Shown: positions 7,200-16,366 of the stretch, one piece after another
How the letters are laid out: the number at the start of each line of letters is the position of its first letter
Position numbering within the stretch: the first letter of the stretch is position 1
From: an uncultured Flavihumibacter sp.
GTDB lineage: Bacteria; Bacteroidota; Bacteroidia; Chitinophagales; Chitinophagaceae
NCBI GenBank assembly: GCA_902168105.1
Contig: CABHOY010000055.1
Location: forward strand, 329,450-393,449
Reading direction: 5' to 3'
DNA length: 64,000 bases
Translations under genes and position numbers: made by a program
Notes under the pieces: model-generated
The model's input: only the letters and a program-made list of their open reading frames with translations
Told to the model about the DNA's origin: nothing
The model's database searches: none

Positions 7200-9119
7200 A
7201 TGGCATATAAGAACCTGAAACACTTCATAGATACACTAGACAAGGCAGGAGAACTGATAAGGATCAAAACTTATGTAGATCCAAAGCTGGAAATAGCAGA
7301 GATCACCGACAGGGTCAGTAAATCGCCCAACGGTGGAAAAGCGTTGTTGTTTGAAAATACCGGATACGATTTTCCTGTGCTGATCAATTCCATGGGCAGC
7401 TACAAACGTATGTGTATGGCCCTGGGAGTACAGGAGCTGGATGACGTGGCGAATGAGATAGAGGCACTCGTGAAATTGTTGTCGAAACCCAAAGAAGGTT
7501 TGCTTGATAAACTGGCGATGCTTCCTAAACTGGGACAGTTCGCATCCTGGATGCCGAAAGTAGTAAGCGGAAAAGGCGCATGCCAGGAAGTGGTTATGGC
7601 TGACCCTGACCTTACCAAAATACCGGTAATGCAGTGCTGGCCTAAAGATGGTGGTCCGTTCATTACACTGCCCGTTATTCATACCAAAGATCCGAATACA
7701 GGTACCCGCAATGTAGGCATGTACCGCATGCAGGTATTCGATAAAACTTTGACAGGTATGCACTGGCACAAACATAAAGTGTCCGCAAAGCATTTCATGG
7801 AATATAAAAAGCTGAAGAAACGTATGCCAGTGGCGGTGATCCTGGGAGGAGACCCGGCATATACCTATTCTGCTACAGCCCCGCTGCCGGAAAATGTAGA
7901 TGAATACATGCTGGCCGGTTTCCTGCGTAAGCAGAAGGTGGAGCTGGTAAAATGTATCACACAGCCAGAAATTGAAGTTCCTGCCGACGCCGACTTCGTA
8001 ATAGAAGGATATGTAGACCCGGAGGAAGAACTCATATGGGAAGGGCCTTTCGGAGATCATACCGGTTATTATTCACTGGCAGACTGGTACCCTCGTTTCC
8101 ATGTAACAGCAATCACTCATCGTAAGGATGCCGTTTATCCCTCCACGATAGTAGGTATTCCTCCACAGGAAGATGCATGGATAGGAAAGGCGACAGAGAG
8201 GATCTTCCTGGCGCCTATCAAAATGACCATGGTACCTGAGATCATAGATATGGAAATGCCGGTGGAAGGTGTGTTCCACAACCTGGTCATCGCCCAGATA
8301 AAAAAAGACTATCCCGGACAAGCACAGAAGGTAATGAATGCCATGTGGGGCGCCGGACAAATGATGTTCAATAAGATCCTGGCAGTAGCGGATGAAGGGA
8401 CCAATATACAGGACTACAAAGAGCTGGCCCGGTATATGTTTAAAAATCTGAATCCGGCTACAGACATCTATTTCAGCCAGGGGCCGATGGATGTGTTGGA
8501 CCATTCCTGTTCGAAGATGGGCTTCGGCGGTAAAATGTGCATCGACGGTACCCGCAAATACGAAGAGGAAATAGAGAGTGAACTGATAATAGAGAAACAT
8601 CCATTCAACAAAGAAGAGATCCTGAAACGTTTTCCGGAAGTGAAAGGTATCAATGATTCGTTGCTGAAAGAGGATATTCCCTGTATCCTGGTGTCTGTAC
8701 AGAAGGCCCGTCCTTTACATATCAGAGAACTAAACGAACAGATATACAGTTTGCCGGAAATGACGGCTGTGAAAATGGTATTGTATGTAGAGCACACTGT
8801 TGACGTCAGCGATCTGGCTTCAGCACTGTGGCGTTTCTGCAATAACCTGGACCCTCGCCGCGACAGCTTCGTGGTGCGTCCTGCATTGCCTGGGCATCCT
8901 GGTAAGACCGGCGCAGGCATTGGTATGGACGGAACATTAAAAACACGCCTGTTGGATAATTTCGAACGTGACTGGCCCAATATCATCGTTGCAGATGATG
9001 CTACCATCAAAATAGTTGATGAGAAATGGCAATCATTGAACATTGGCCCATTCATAGCTTCTCCATCCCATAAATATAAATCACAGATGTATGGAGAAGA
9101 AGCTGTCGTTCCGCAGTAG
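7200..9119 (+). CDS. ubiD: UbiD family decarboxylase (menaquinone-type)
   Basis: The open frame extends upstream to 7128 but that part covers the promoter; the ATG at 7200 gives MAYKNLKHFID and 639 residues, normal for Bacteroidota menaquinone-type UbiD proteins. Family marks include the acidic motif EGPFGDHTGYYS around the middle, PPQEDAWIGKATERIF, and FGGKMCIDGTRKY (about residues 440-452), which belong to the prenylated-FMN and metal-binding region. The enzyme should remove a ring carboxyl group from an aromatic or quinone precursor, using prenyl-FMN supplied by a UbiX protein encoded elsewhere. A role in menaquinone synthesis is inferred from the family in Bacteroidota. The next gene overlaps its end by 29 bp, implying coupled translation. 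Confidence 0.88.
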   Translation: MAYKNLKHFIDTLDKAGELIRIKTYVDPKLEIAEITDRVSKSPNGGKALLFENTGYDFPVLINSMGSYKRMCMALGVQELDDVANEIEALVKLLSKPKEGLLDKLAMLPKLGQFASWMPKVVSGKGACQEVVMADPDLTKIPVMQCWPKDGGPFITLPVIHTKDPNTGTRNVGMYRMQVFDKTLTGMHWHKHKVSAKHFMEYKKLKKRMPVAVILGGDPAYTYSATAPLPENVDEYMLAGFLRKQKVELVKCITQPEIEVPADADFVIEGYVDPEEELIWEGPFGDHTGYYSLADWYPRFHVTAITHRKDAVYPSTIVGIPPQEDAWIGKATERIFLAPIKMTMVPEIIDMEMPVEGVFHNLVIAQIKKDYPGQAQKVMNAMWGAGQMMFNKILAVADEGTNIQDYKELARYMFKNLNPATDIYFSQGPMDVLDHSCSKMGFGGKMCIDGTRKYEEEIESELIIEKHPFNKEEILKRFPEVKGINDSLLKEDIPCILVSVQKARPLHIRELNEQIYSLPEMTAVKMVLYVEHTVDVSDLASALWRFCNNLDPRRDSFVVRPALPGHPGKTGAGIGMDGTLKTRLLDNFERDWPNIIVADDATIKIVDEKWQSLNIGPFIASPSHKYKSQMYGEEAVVPQ

Positions 9120-9582
9120 CCTGCTAACAATACTCTGCCTGTGCGCCTGCCATATAGCAAGCGCACAGGTAAACCTGGCTGATTTTCGTTTCCTGGACCG
9201 CATGGAAGGATATTGGACGATGAAGACCAGGCTGGGTATCTATGCTGAAAAATGGAAGCGTGTGGACGACAATACATGGAAGGGCAGGACCATGCGTATA
9301 GAAGGGAATGACAGTACCAAACTGGATGATATGTTCCTGTTCCGCGATGGCGGCGCCATCTACTTTACTATCGCAGCCGTAAAGGACAAAACCACGGGAG
9401 AGCCTGTCCTGTTTAAATTACGTGTATTGAAAACCGTTGGTTTTGTAGCAGAGAACCTCCAAAGCCCTTACCCGCAGAAGATAATATACCGCTGGAAAGA
9501 TGAAACGCATATGGATGCTCATTTTGAAGGCAAAGAAGAGAAAACGACCCGCGAGATCATCATGCAATACTCAAAGCGATAG
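9091..9582 (+). CDS. Small secreted protein with a DUF6265-like fold, unknown function
   Basis: 163 residues starting at an ATG inside the 3' end of ubiD (29-bp overlap, different frame). A signal peptide is visible (LLTILCLCACHIASAQ, cleavage after SAQ, about residue 26). The mature part FRFLDRMEGYWTMKTRLGIYAEKWKRVDDNTWKG ... resembles the DUF6265 type: a small beta-barrel similar to lipocalins, with the pattern GYW...Y.E.W......W.G. Probably periplasmic. No enzymatic motif is seen. A terminator follows at 9643. Confidence 0.75.
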   Translation: MEKKLSFRSSLLTILCLCACHIASAQVNLADFRFLDRMEGYWTMKTRLGIYAEKWKRVDDNTWKGRTMRIEGNDSTKLDDMFLFRDGGAIYFTIAAVKDKTTGEPVLFKLRVLKTVGFVAENLQSPYPQKIIYRWKDETHMDAHFEGKEEKTTREIIMQYSKR

Positions 9583-9642
9583 TGCCTGATCCGGTTTGAA
9601 TTCCCAATTGCGTAAATCAAATTCCCGATTATATAAATAAGT

Positions 9643-9677
9643 AACGCAAAGCTGGTATAGCTTTGCGTTATTGTTTT
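9643..9677 (+). terminator. Intrinsic terminator after the ubiD operon
   Basis: AACGCAAAGCT (9643-9653) pairs with AGCTTTGCGTT (9659-9669), loop GGTAT, followed by ATTGTTTT. Confidence 0.85.
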
Positions 9678-9739
9678 ACATACATAAGGACAGTCTGCAA
9701 TTGTACTTCGATTTGAGTTGGTCGTACAATTCTTAATAC

Positions 9740-9772
9740 GCCGCGCCTGATCACAGGATGCGGCTTTTTTAT
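9740..9772 (+). terminator. Second hairpin with T-run, between convergent genes
   Basis: GCCGC-g-CCTG (9740-9749), loop ATCA, CAGG-at-GCGGC (9754-9764), then six T. The T-run sits on the plus strand and overlaps the last codons of prfC, so it acts as back-up for plus-strand transcripts. Confidence 0.65.
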
Positions 9773-11352
9773 TTATGAATCTCCGATGTAAAGTGGAACT
9801 CGATAGCTGGATTGTTGGTACGCTCTGTATTCAGGTACCATTCGGACTGCGCCAGGTAAACCAGGTGCCCGTCTTTATCCTCTACGATATTCGCCTGTTT
9901 AAAGCGGGTGAACTCTTCGATCTTTTGTTTGTCGCCAGTGATCCAGCAGGCCTTATAGAAAGGCAATGTATTGAACTGACAGGAAGCGCCATACTCCTGC
10001 AAGAGGCGGTATTGAATCACTTCAAACTGGAGGTCGCCCACGCAACCGATGATCTTACGGTTACCACCATGTTGTGTGAACAACTGGGCTACACCCTCAT
10101 CAGTCAGCTGACGTAATCCTTTTTCCAATTGCTTGGTTTTCATCGGATCTTTATTTACTACCTCCTTGAACAGTTCGGGAGAAAAGCTGGGAATACCGGT
10201 GAAATAGAACTTTTCGCCTTCTGTTAGTGTATCACCGATCTTAAAGTTGCCGGTATCGAACAGACCTACAACATCGCCTGGATAAGCATCATCCACGATG
10301 TTCTTTTCACGGGCGAGGAAGCTGTATGGATTGCTGAAACGCACGTCTTTGTCGAGGCGTACATGTTTGTAGAATTTGTTACGTTCGAAACGGCCGGAAC
10401 ATACACGCAGGAAGGCAATACGGTCACGGTGACGAGGGTCCAGGTTAGCGTGTATCTTAAAGATGAAACCACTGAATTTCTCGTCGCTCACTTTTATCTC
10501 GCGAACGCTGGATTCACGGTCGCGGGGAACAGGAGCGATCTCCACGAAAGTATCCAGAAGGTCTTTCACACCGAAGTTATTTACGGCGCTACCGAAGAAA
10601 ACCGGCGCCATTTTACCTTCGAGGTAATCCGTGTTATCGAAAGTATCATATACACCCTCAATAAGCTCCACGTCGTTGCGCAGCTGTGCGGCATCCTGTG
10701 CGCTGAAATGCTCATCAATGTAGCTGCTGCTTAAGTCACTCAGTTCAACGATATCGTCGTCAGTGGCCTTTTTGTTGGGCGCAAAGGAAACGAAGCTCTT
10801 GTTATAGAGGTTGTATACGCCCTTGAAGTCTTTACCCATGTTGATAGGCCAGCTCAGCGGGCGTACACGTATGTTCAGTTTTTCTTCCAGTTCATCGAGC
10901 AGGTCGAAAGGGTTCTTACCATCGCGGTCCAGTTTGTTCACGAATATGATAACCGGAGTATCACGCATACGGCATACGTCCATCAGTTTACCAGTCTGTT
11001 CTTCCACCCCTTTCACACAGTCAATCACCAGTACGACACTGTCTACGGCCGTTAACGTACGGTAGGTATCTTCAGCAAAGTCCTTGTGACCCGGGGTATC
11101 CAGGAGGTTGACCAGATTATCCCGGTATTCGAAGGTCATTACGGAAGTCGCAACAGAGATACCACGCTGCCGCTCTATCTCCATGAAGTCGGAGGTAGTA
11201 TGTTTCTTGATCTTATTTGACTTTACAGCACCGGCGGTCTGGATCGCGCCCCCGAAGAGGAGGAACTTCTCAGTAAGGGTCGTTTTACCGGCATCCGGGT
11301 GGGCGATAATGGCAAATGTCTTCCTTTTATTTATCTCGCTTGCGTACTTCAT
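9769..11352 (-). CDS. prfC: Peptide chain release factor 3
   Basis: 527 residues, the usual RF3 length. GTPase motifs are in order: P-loop AHPDAGKT (17-24), RGISV switch I, DTPGHKDF, and NKLDRDGK. The distinctive RF3 sequence around TTSDFMEIERQRGISV, and the C-terminal RF3 domain with LGVAQLF-like and GDLQFEVIQYRL motifs, separate it from EF-G. It recycles RF1/RF2 from the ribosome after termination, using GTP. It is a single-gene unit with its own promoter about 25 nt upstream, divergent from the MacB-type permease gene. Confidence 0.97.
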   Translation of the reverse strand: MKYASEINKRKTFAIIAHPDAGKTTLTEKFLLFGGAIQTAGAVKSNKIKKHTTSDFMEIERQRGISVATSVMTFEYRDNLVNLLDTPGHKDFAEDTYRTLTAVDSVVLVIDCVKGVEEQTGKLMDVCRMRDTPVIIFVNKLDRDGKNPFDLLDELEEKLNIRVRPLSWPINMGKDFKGVYNLYNKSFVSFAPNKKATDDDIVELSDLSSSYIDEHFSAQDAAQLRNDVELIEGVYDTFDNTDYLEGKMAPVFFGSAVNNFGVKDLLDTFVEIAPVPRDRESSVREIKVSDEKFSGFIFKIHANLDPRHRDRIAFLRVCSGRFERNKFYKHVRLDKDVRFSNPYSFLAREKNIVDDAYPGDVVGLFDTGNFKIGDTLTEGEKFYFTGIPSFSPELFKEVVNKDPMKTKQLEKGLRQLTDEGVAQLFTQHGGNRKIIGCVGDLQFEVIQYRLLQEYGASCQFNTLPFYKACWITGDKQKIEEFTRFKQANIVEDKDGHLVYLAQSEWYLNTERTNNPAIEFHFTSEIHK

Positions 11353-11377
11353 ATTAGTTTATAACGGAAAATGTGTG

Positions 11378-11385
11378 CAAAGGTA
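11378..11385 (-). promoter_or_regulatory. Bacteroidota -7 promoter element for prfC
   Basis: Minus strand TACCTTTG, full match to TAnnTTTG, 26 nt before the ATG. Confidence 0.65.
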
Positions 11386-11423
11386 CGGAATTGTCACGTT
11401 TAATCTTTAATTTACATGTATCT

Positions 11424-12677
11424 ATGATTGCCACGATCAAAATTTTATGGAATAGTCTGAAAATGGCTATCCTCGAGTTGCGGGTCAATAAACTCCGCAC
11501 TTTCTTATCCCTTCTGGGTATCACCATTGGTATATTCTGTATCATCGCTGTGTTAACCGCGACCAACAGCCTTGAAAAAAATGTGCGTAACGAGGTGGAA
11601 TCCCTGGGTAGTGATGTGATCTATATCCAGAAATGGCCCTGGGATGGTGGTCCGGATTTTCCCTGGTGGAAATTTGTGAACCGCCCTTTGCCCAAATTTC
11701 AGGAGTTGGGACCTATCAGGGAGAAGGTTCACAGTGCAGGCCTGTCTGCCTTTGCCTTTTCATCAGGAGGCAAACGGGTGGAATACAGGGATGACTACAT
11801 GGAAGGTACCGAGTTATTTGCTGTAAGCGGCGATTATGAGAAGATCCAGGCCATGAAATTTGTGGGAGGCCGTTTTTTTGCAGGTAAAGAGAATGAGGCA
11901 GGCGCCAATGTGGCAATTTTAGGCGCCAATATATGGGAAGGGTTGTTTGGTACTTCCGATAAAGCCCTCGGAAAGACCGTCTCGATCTCCGGCCGTCCTT
12001 GCCGCGTTATTGGTACCCTGAAAAAGAAAGGCGCCAGCCTCGTGGACGGGATTAACTATGATAATTCTATTGTTGTGCCATATTTATACGGCCGTACCAT
12101 CGTGGACGAGCGCCGTTTTGCCGATCCGTTCCTGATCATAAAAGCTGCTCCCGGAGCGACTTTATTACAGCTGAAGGATGAATTGAGGGGTGTTATGAGA
12201 AGCGTACACCGTTTAAGGCCTAAGGAAGATGATGATTTCTCCCTGAATGAGATCACCGCTGTAAGCGGAGATCTGAACAAGATGTTCGGTATGGTGAACC
12301 TGGGAGGGGGATTTATAGCCTTCTTCGCCCTTGTGGTAGGCGGTTTTGGAATTGCAAACATTATGTTCGTGACTGTAAAGGAGCGTACAAATATCATAGG
12401 ACTGAAAAAAGCCATTGGCGCCCGTAAGAAGGTGATCCTAATGGAGTTCCTGCTGGAATCTATCATCCTTTGCCTCATGGGAGGATTGTTGGGACTGGTC
12501 CTGGTGTACATTATCACCGTAGGGGTGAACAGCCTCGGTTTCTTCGAATTTACGCTCACATTAAGCAATGTTATCCTGGGGTTGTCCATCTCGACGATCG
12601 TTGGTATTATCGCAGGATTTATCCCTGCGTACCTGGCATCCAGGCTGGATCCGGTGGTAGCTATCAGGAGCACCTGA
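11424..12677 (+). CDS. MacB-like ABC transporter permease (FtsX family)
   Basis: The frame is open from 11373, but the ATG at 11424 (MIATIKILWNSLKMAILELRVNKLRTFLSLLGITIGIF) starts the typical MacB permease N-terminus; 417 residues result. There is one N-terminal helix, a large periplasmic domain (about 50-280), and three C-terminal helices forming the FtsX domain (GGFGIANIMFVTVKERTNIIGLKKAIGARK is the coupling-helix motif). It ends in RLDPVVAIRST, the usual MacB tail. It needs a separate ATP-binding protein, which is not next to it. Such complexes drive mechanotransmission or export of lipoproteins and peptides; the substrate is unknown. Confidence 0.9.
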   Translation: MIATIKILWNSLKMAILELRVNKLRTFLSLLGITIGIFCIIAVLTATNSLEKNVRNEVESLGSDVIYIQKWPWDGGPDFPWWKFVNRPLPKFQELGPIREKVHSAGLSAFAFSSGGKRVEYRDDYMEGTELFAVSGDYEKIQAMKFVGGRFFAGKENEAGANVAILGANIWEGLFGTSDKALGKTVSISGRPCRVIGTLKKKGASLVDGINYDNSIVVPYLYGRTIVDERRFADPFLIIKAAPGATLLQLKDELRGVMRSVHRLRPKEDDDFSLNEITAVSGDLNKMFGMVNLGGGFIAFFALVVGGFGIANIMFVTVKERTNIIGLKKAIGARKKVILMEFLLESIILCLMGGLLGLVLVYIITVGVNSLGFFEFTLTLSNVILGLSISTIVGIIAGFIPAYLASRLDPVVAIRST

Positions 12678-12693
12678 TAAGGCTATAATTTCC

Positions 12694-12701
12694 TACCTTT
12701 G
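12694..12701 (+). promoter_or_regulatory. Bacteroidota -7 promoter element directly before tsaD
   Basis: TACCTTTG ends six bases before the ATG at 12707, so the mRNA should be leaderless or nearly so. Confidence 0.6.
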
Positions 12702-12706
12702 CGGGC

Positions 12707-13717
12707 ATGTCTGTAAAAATACTGGCCATAGAGTCATCATGTGATGAAACGAGCGCTTCCGTGCTGGCCGATGGAGAGATCTTGTCTAATTTTATTGCCA
12801 ATCAAACTATTCACGAGCAATATGGTGGCGTTGTACCTGAGCTGGCATCCCGTGCACACCAGGAGAATATTGTCCCTGTAGTGGACCAGGCGCTGAAAAC
12901 GGCCGGGGTTCGCAAGGAGGAACTGAGTGCCATTGCCTTTACACAGGCGCCTGGCCTGATCGGTTCCCTGCTGGTCGGTAGTTGTTTTGCGAAGTCTATG
13001 GCGCTGGCGCTGGATATCCCTTTGATCGCGGTGCACCACATGCAGGCACACGTATTAGCTAATTTCATCGGAAAGGAAAAGCCGTCTTTTCCGTTCCTGT
13101 GTCTGACCGTTTCCGGAGGACATACCCAGATCGTACGCTGTGATGGCCCTCTTAGTATGAAGGTGATCGGAGAGACCCTGGACGATGCCGCCGGTGAAGC
13201 CTTTGACAAGAGCGCTAAATTACTGGGGCTGCCATATCCCGGCGGACCTTTGATCGACAAATATGCTAAACAGGGCGATCCAAACAGGTTCAAATTCCCC
13301 GAACCGCAGATCCCTGGTCTGAACTTCAGTTTTAGCGGTCTGAAAACATCTATTCTTTATTTTCTACAGGAACAACAGCAGAAAGACCCGCAATTTGCTG
13401 AGAATAACATGGCGGATATCTGTGCATCCATTCAGCATCGTATTGTCAGCATCCTGATGAACAAGCTGATAAAAGCATCTAAAGAAACAGGCATCAAACA
13501 GATAGGTATAGCAGGAGGCGTGAGCGCTAATTCCGGTCTGAGAACAGCCTTACAACAGTATGGCGAGAAGTATGTCTGGCATACATACATCCCTAAATTT
13601 GAATACTGTACTGACAATGCAGCGATGATAGCGATAACCGCATGGTATAAATACCAGGCAGGAGAATTTGTAGGACTGGATGCTGTACCTGGAGCAAGAG
13701 CTGGTTTTGATCACTAG
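12707..13717 (+). CDS. tsaD: tRNA N6-adenosine threonylcarbamoyltransferase
   Basis: 336 residues, normal length. The N-terminal AIESSCDETSASV, the metal-binding HMQAH (H111 and H115), SGGHTQIV, and the C-terminal GGVSANSGLR and YCTDNAAMIA motifs identify TsaD/Gcp. With TsaB, TsaC and TsaE it makes t6A at position 37 of ANN-decoding tRNAs; the partners are not in this window. The next gene, also a tRNA modification enzyme, starts 9 bp after the stop, so the two form a tRNA-modification pair. Confidence 0.97.
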   Translation: MSVKILAIESSCDETSASVLADGEILSNFIANQTIHEQYGGVVPELASRAHQENIVPVVDQALKTAGVRKEELSAIAFTQAPGLIGSLLVGSCFAKSMALALDIPLIAVHHMQAHVLANFIGKEKPSFPFLCLTVSGGHTQIVRCDGPLSMKVIGETLDDAAGEAFDKSAKLLGLPYPGGPLIDKYAKQGDPNRFKFPEPQIPGLNFSFSGLKTSILYFLQEQQQKDPQFAENNMADICASIQHRIVSILMNKLIKASKETGIKQIGIAGGVSANSGLRTALQQYGEKYVWHTYIPKFEYCTDNAAMIAITAWYKYQAGEFVGLDAVPGARAGFDH

Positions 13718-13726
13718 TAACTGAAG

Positions 13727-14455
13727 ATGGCGAATCACTATTTCCGTTTTAAACAATTCACCGTATACCAGGACGCCTGCGCTATGAAGATCTGCACGGA
13801 TGCCTGTTTGCAGGGCGCCGGCACAGCTGCTTACCTTTTGGGAAGGAAGCCGGATGTAGCGCGGATACTGGACATTGGCACCGGTACAGGGCTACTGTCA
13901 CTCATGCTGGCGCAGCAACTACCCGCTGCAGCTATAACAGGTATAGAGCTGGATACAGCAGCTGCAGGGCAGGCCAGATCGAACTTTGCAGCCTCGCCGT
14001 GGAAAGAACGCCTGCAGGTTATTGAGACGGACGCCAGAGAATTGGTAGCTAACGGTCAGTATGATTTCATTATTACCAATCCTCCTTTTTACGAATCAGA
14101 TCTGAAAAGCGGCAATCACCTGCGTAATCAGGCCATGCATGCAACTACGCTGGATTATAGCGATCTGTTAAAAGTGATTGATGGCCAATTGACGGAGGGA
14201 GGAGCCTTCTCGGTTTTATTGCCTTATCGTCCGTTTGGCGAGTTTACGACAATGGCTAATGCAGCTGGATTCTATTTGCAGGAAGTGTTACATGTCAAAC
14301 AGAGTGAGCGGCATGACTATTTCCGTAGCATTGGGCTCTTCAGCCGTGAACAGGTTGAACCAAAGATCACGTCAATGGCTATCCGGGAAGCGGATCAGCA
14401 AACATATACGCCAGCGTTTGTTTCATTGTTACAGGCTTACTATCTGTATCTCTAG
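13727..14455 (+). CDS. trmN6: tRNA1(Val) (adenine-37-N6)-methyltransferase, TrmN6/YfiC type
   Basis: 242 residues. The N-terminus FRFKQFTVYQDACAMKICTDACLQGA is the YfiC signature, followed by the SAM site LDIGTGTGLL (48-57) and the amino-methylase motif NPPF (118-121). It should methylate A37 of tRNA-Val. It lies 9 bp downstream of tsaD in the same direction and probably shares its promoter. Confidence 0.9.
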   Translation: MANHYFRFKQFTVYQDACAMKICTDACLQGAGTAAYLLGRKPDVARILDIGTGTGLLSLMLAQQLPAAAITGIELDTAAAGQARSNFAASPWKERLQVIETDARELVANGQYDFIITNPPFYESDLKSGNHLRNQAMHATTLDYSDLLKVIDGQLTEGGAFSVLLPYRPFGEFTTMANAAGFYLQEVLHVKQSERHDYFRSIGLFSREQVEPKITSMAIREADQQTYTPAFVSLLQAYYLYL

Positions 14456-14723
14456 TTATCACCCAAAACAAGGCAGGAGGGTACCTGTTGCAGCTGTGTC
14501 CCTCACCAACATTAATATATTAAATGCCAACGATAAAGAGACAAATATGTTGGTGGGTATATTTCTTCACCTGGGTAATTGTCTAATCATGTAAAGCATC
14601 CTGCAAATGGTAGGCAAGATCAGCTGCTTGGCGAGCAATAAAAGGGGCTTCCGCAGTTCGTGCCATACTCTTTTGCACTCCTTATCTCATCAATTGCCAC
14701 TCTTGTCTCCCGTATGGTCCTTC

Positions 14724-15923
14724 TCACTCTTCCACATAATCCTTCAGGTATTCAAACCGTTCTGTCAATGCGCCATTATCCGCGATAGTCGCATTATATA
14801 CGACAGTACTATTAGCTTGCTGTAATTCATCAAACACATATTTCATCAGCTGATCGCCAAAATACTGTGACGCATCCCGGGGAAGTTCATTTGGGAGATT
14901 GCTAACGCACATCATATCCAGCTTATCCGGCAGATAGGGAGCAGTTCGCTCTCTTGTATACCTGTCTACGCCATATACAGGATCGTCAATGCTGGAATCG
15001 CCGAGATTACAGGGTATGGACCCATTGGTATCGTCCGTAATGTCAGCAATGACTTTAATGCGGAAATTGTCTTTCGCCAGATCATTCCAGGTGAATAGCG
15101 GCGGAATGCGCTGATCCCAGTAGATACCGTTCATGAGAATGTCCGTCACCGTTACGAATGGCAGGAAGCGGCAGTCATACTGTTCCGGATGCAGATGAAA
15201 ATCCTCCCTGCTATAGGTCTTATCCGTTTTCCGCAAATACAGTTCGCCAGCTTTCAGCTGTGTATATACGGGATAAGCATAGCTATTGATCAGGAATTCC
15301 TCCGGAGGAATGTATTTGATGCCCAACAGGCCCATTACCTCCAGTGTACCTGCTGCCACACGGCCGGACCCGGTAATAAGGATCTTCAGCGGTGGCAGTT
15401 TGGCCCCGAAATAATGATTGATCAGTTCCTTAAAATCATGACATTTGTGGACAGGTACAAGCTTATACTGGCCTGTCTTTTTCCCATAAGTGAGCAGCCC
15501 ATTATGAGCACCTACCACTCCGGCAAAGAATCCAAAGCCGAGTATCCGCTGGCCATCTTCATGTACCAGGCATTCATAGTCGATCAGGGTGATATTGCGC
15601 TCCAGAATAGTCTGCAACATATGCCTGTTATGTGGTTGCTTCTTACGTGTATGAGAAAAGAACAGGTATTTTTTCCCGGGTAACAGTTTTTCAGCAGGCA
15701 CTTCCTTTATCCCTAACAATACCTCACAATGGGAGAGGTCTTCGGAGAGTGGAATCCCGGCAGCTTTGTATTCATCATCAGTAAAACATCTCCAGGCAGA
15801 TGGCTGAACAGTAATGCTAACCTGCGGGTTATGTTTCATGATCCACTGACATTGCTGTGGCGTAAATGCTACCCTGTTATCATGCGGTTGTTTTTCCTCC
15901 CTAATAAGACCAATGTGTAACAT
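14724..15923 (-). CDS. Saccharopine dehydrogenase / alanine dehydrogenase-like NAD(P)-dependent oxidoreductase
   Basis: 399 residues. The N-terminus (HIGLIREEKQPHDNRVAFTPQQ) is that of the alanine dehydrogenase / PNT family, followed by a Rossmann segment KILITGSGRVAAGTLEVMGLLG (about residues 180-201). The closest functional relatives are the LYS1-type saccharopine dehydrogenases; the Bacteroidota form is usually annotated only as oxidoreductase. It may act in lysine or another amino acid pathway, but no lysine genes are nearby. It has its own TATATTTG promoter 20 nt upstream of the start. The 268-bp gap to the methyltransferase holds only a 9-bp inverted repeat around ACCAACAT / ATGTTGGT (about 14506-14555). 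Confidence 0.75.
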   Translation of the reverse strand: MLHIGLIREEKQPHDNRVAFTPQQCQWIMKHNPQVSITVQPSAWRCFTDDEYKAAGIPLSEDLSHCEVLLGIKEVPAEKLLPGKKYLFFSHTRKKQPHNRHMLQTILERNITLIDYECLVHEDGQRILGFGFFAGVVGAHNGLLTYGKKTGQYKLVPVHKCHDFKELINHYFGAKLPPLKILITGSGRVAAGTLEVMGLLGIKYIPPEEFLINSYAYPVYTQLKAGELYLRKTDKTYSREDFHLHPEQYDCRFLPFVTVTDILMNGIYWDQRIPPLFTWNDLAKDNFRIKVIADITDDTNGSIPCNLGDSSIDDPVYGVDRYTRERTAPYLPDKLDMMCVSNLPNELPRDASQYFGDQLMKYVFDELQQANSTVVYNATIADNGALTERFEYLKDYVEE

Positions 15924-15942
15924 ATCCGGGTTTTGGTGTAAC

Positions 15943-15950
15943 CAAATATA
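15943..15950 (-). promoter_or_regulatory. Bacteroidota -7 promoter element for the saccharopine-dehydrogenase-like gene
   Basis: Minus strand TATATTTG, 20 nt before the ATG at 15923. Confidence 0.55.
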
Positions 15951-16016
15951 ATACTAATTCGTGTTTGATCTTAATGCCTGCAGCGGAGATGCATTGGAGG
16001 ATTACCACCGTACGGA

Positions 16017-16157
16017 TTACCCTGATGCTGATGTACCGGTTGCCAGTTGTTCATTTTTTGTCTTGCCTATAACATAACCCCGTAGTAATTCTATATTAAG
16101 AGGATTACTACGGTTATTAGCGTTGTTATTTTGGATAGGGATGTTGTTCTCAGACAT
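16017..16157 (-). CDS. 46-residue small protein, Asn-rich, unknown
   Basis: The minus strand from 16157 reads MSENNIPIQNNNANN and goes on to IELLRGYVIGKTK, ending TGTSASG before TAA. It starts 11 bp after the stop of the 65-residue gene, so both are likely on one transcript. Asn makes up much of the first 20 residues, followed by a short amphipathic stretch; no signal peptide, no Cys. I do not recognise it. It might be a peptide precursor or a structural partner of its neighbour. Its reality rests on context and orderly codon use, not on a known family. Confidence 0.4.
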   Translation of the reverse strand: MSENNIPIQNNNANNRSNPLNIELLRGYVIGKTKNEQLATGTSASG

Positions 16158-16168
16158 TTCAGGCAGGT

Positions 16169-16366
16169 TTAATTTGAGGTATAACGATATCCTGGTTTAA
16201 ATTTAACCCAAACGTGCCCCAGCACCTGGTTACTGCCAACCGGCGGTGGTACAAAACTTGCGGATAGAATTACATGGATGTTTGTTCTAACCAGTTTGTC
16301 ATACTCGTAAGGGCTCATTATTCTCTCGTTGTTAAACTTGATTTCTACAGGTTTGAATGTGATCAT
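16169..16366 (-). CDS. 65-residue small protein, unknown
   Basis: MITFKPVEIKFNNERIMSPYEYDKL... starts at an ATG at 16366. The protein has beta-strand-like segments at both ends (ITFKPVEIKF and GHVWVKFKPGY) around a Pro-rich turn (SFVPPPVGSNQ), suggesting a small barrel or sandwich. No signal peptide. The gene is followed 11 bp later by the 46-residue gene. No family recognised. Confidence 0.5.
   Translation of the reverse strand: MITFKPVEIKFNNERIMSPYEYDKLVRTNIHVILSASFVPPPVGSNQVLGHVWVKFKPGYRYTSN

Noticed and set aside
8468..9277. Long minus-strand frame opposite ubiD (269 residues)
   Set aside because: It is a codon-bias shadow of ubiD and overlaps a clearly coding strand.
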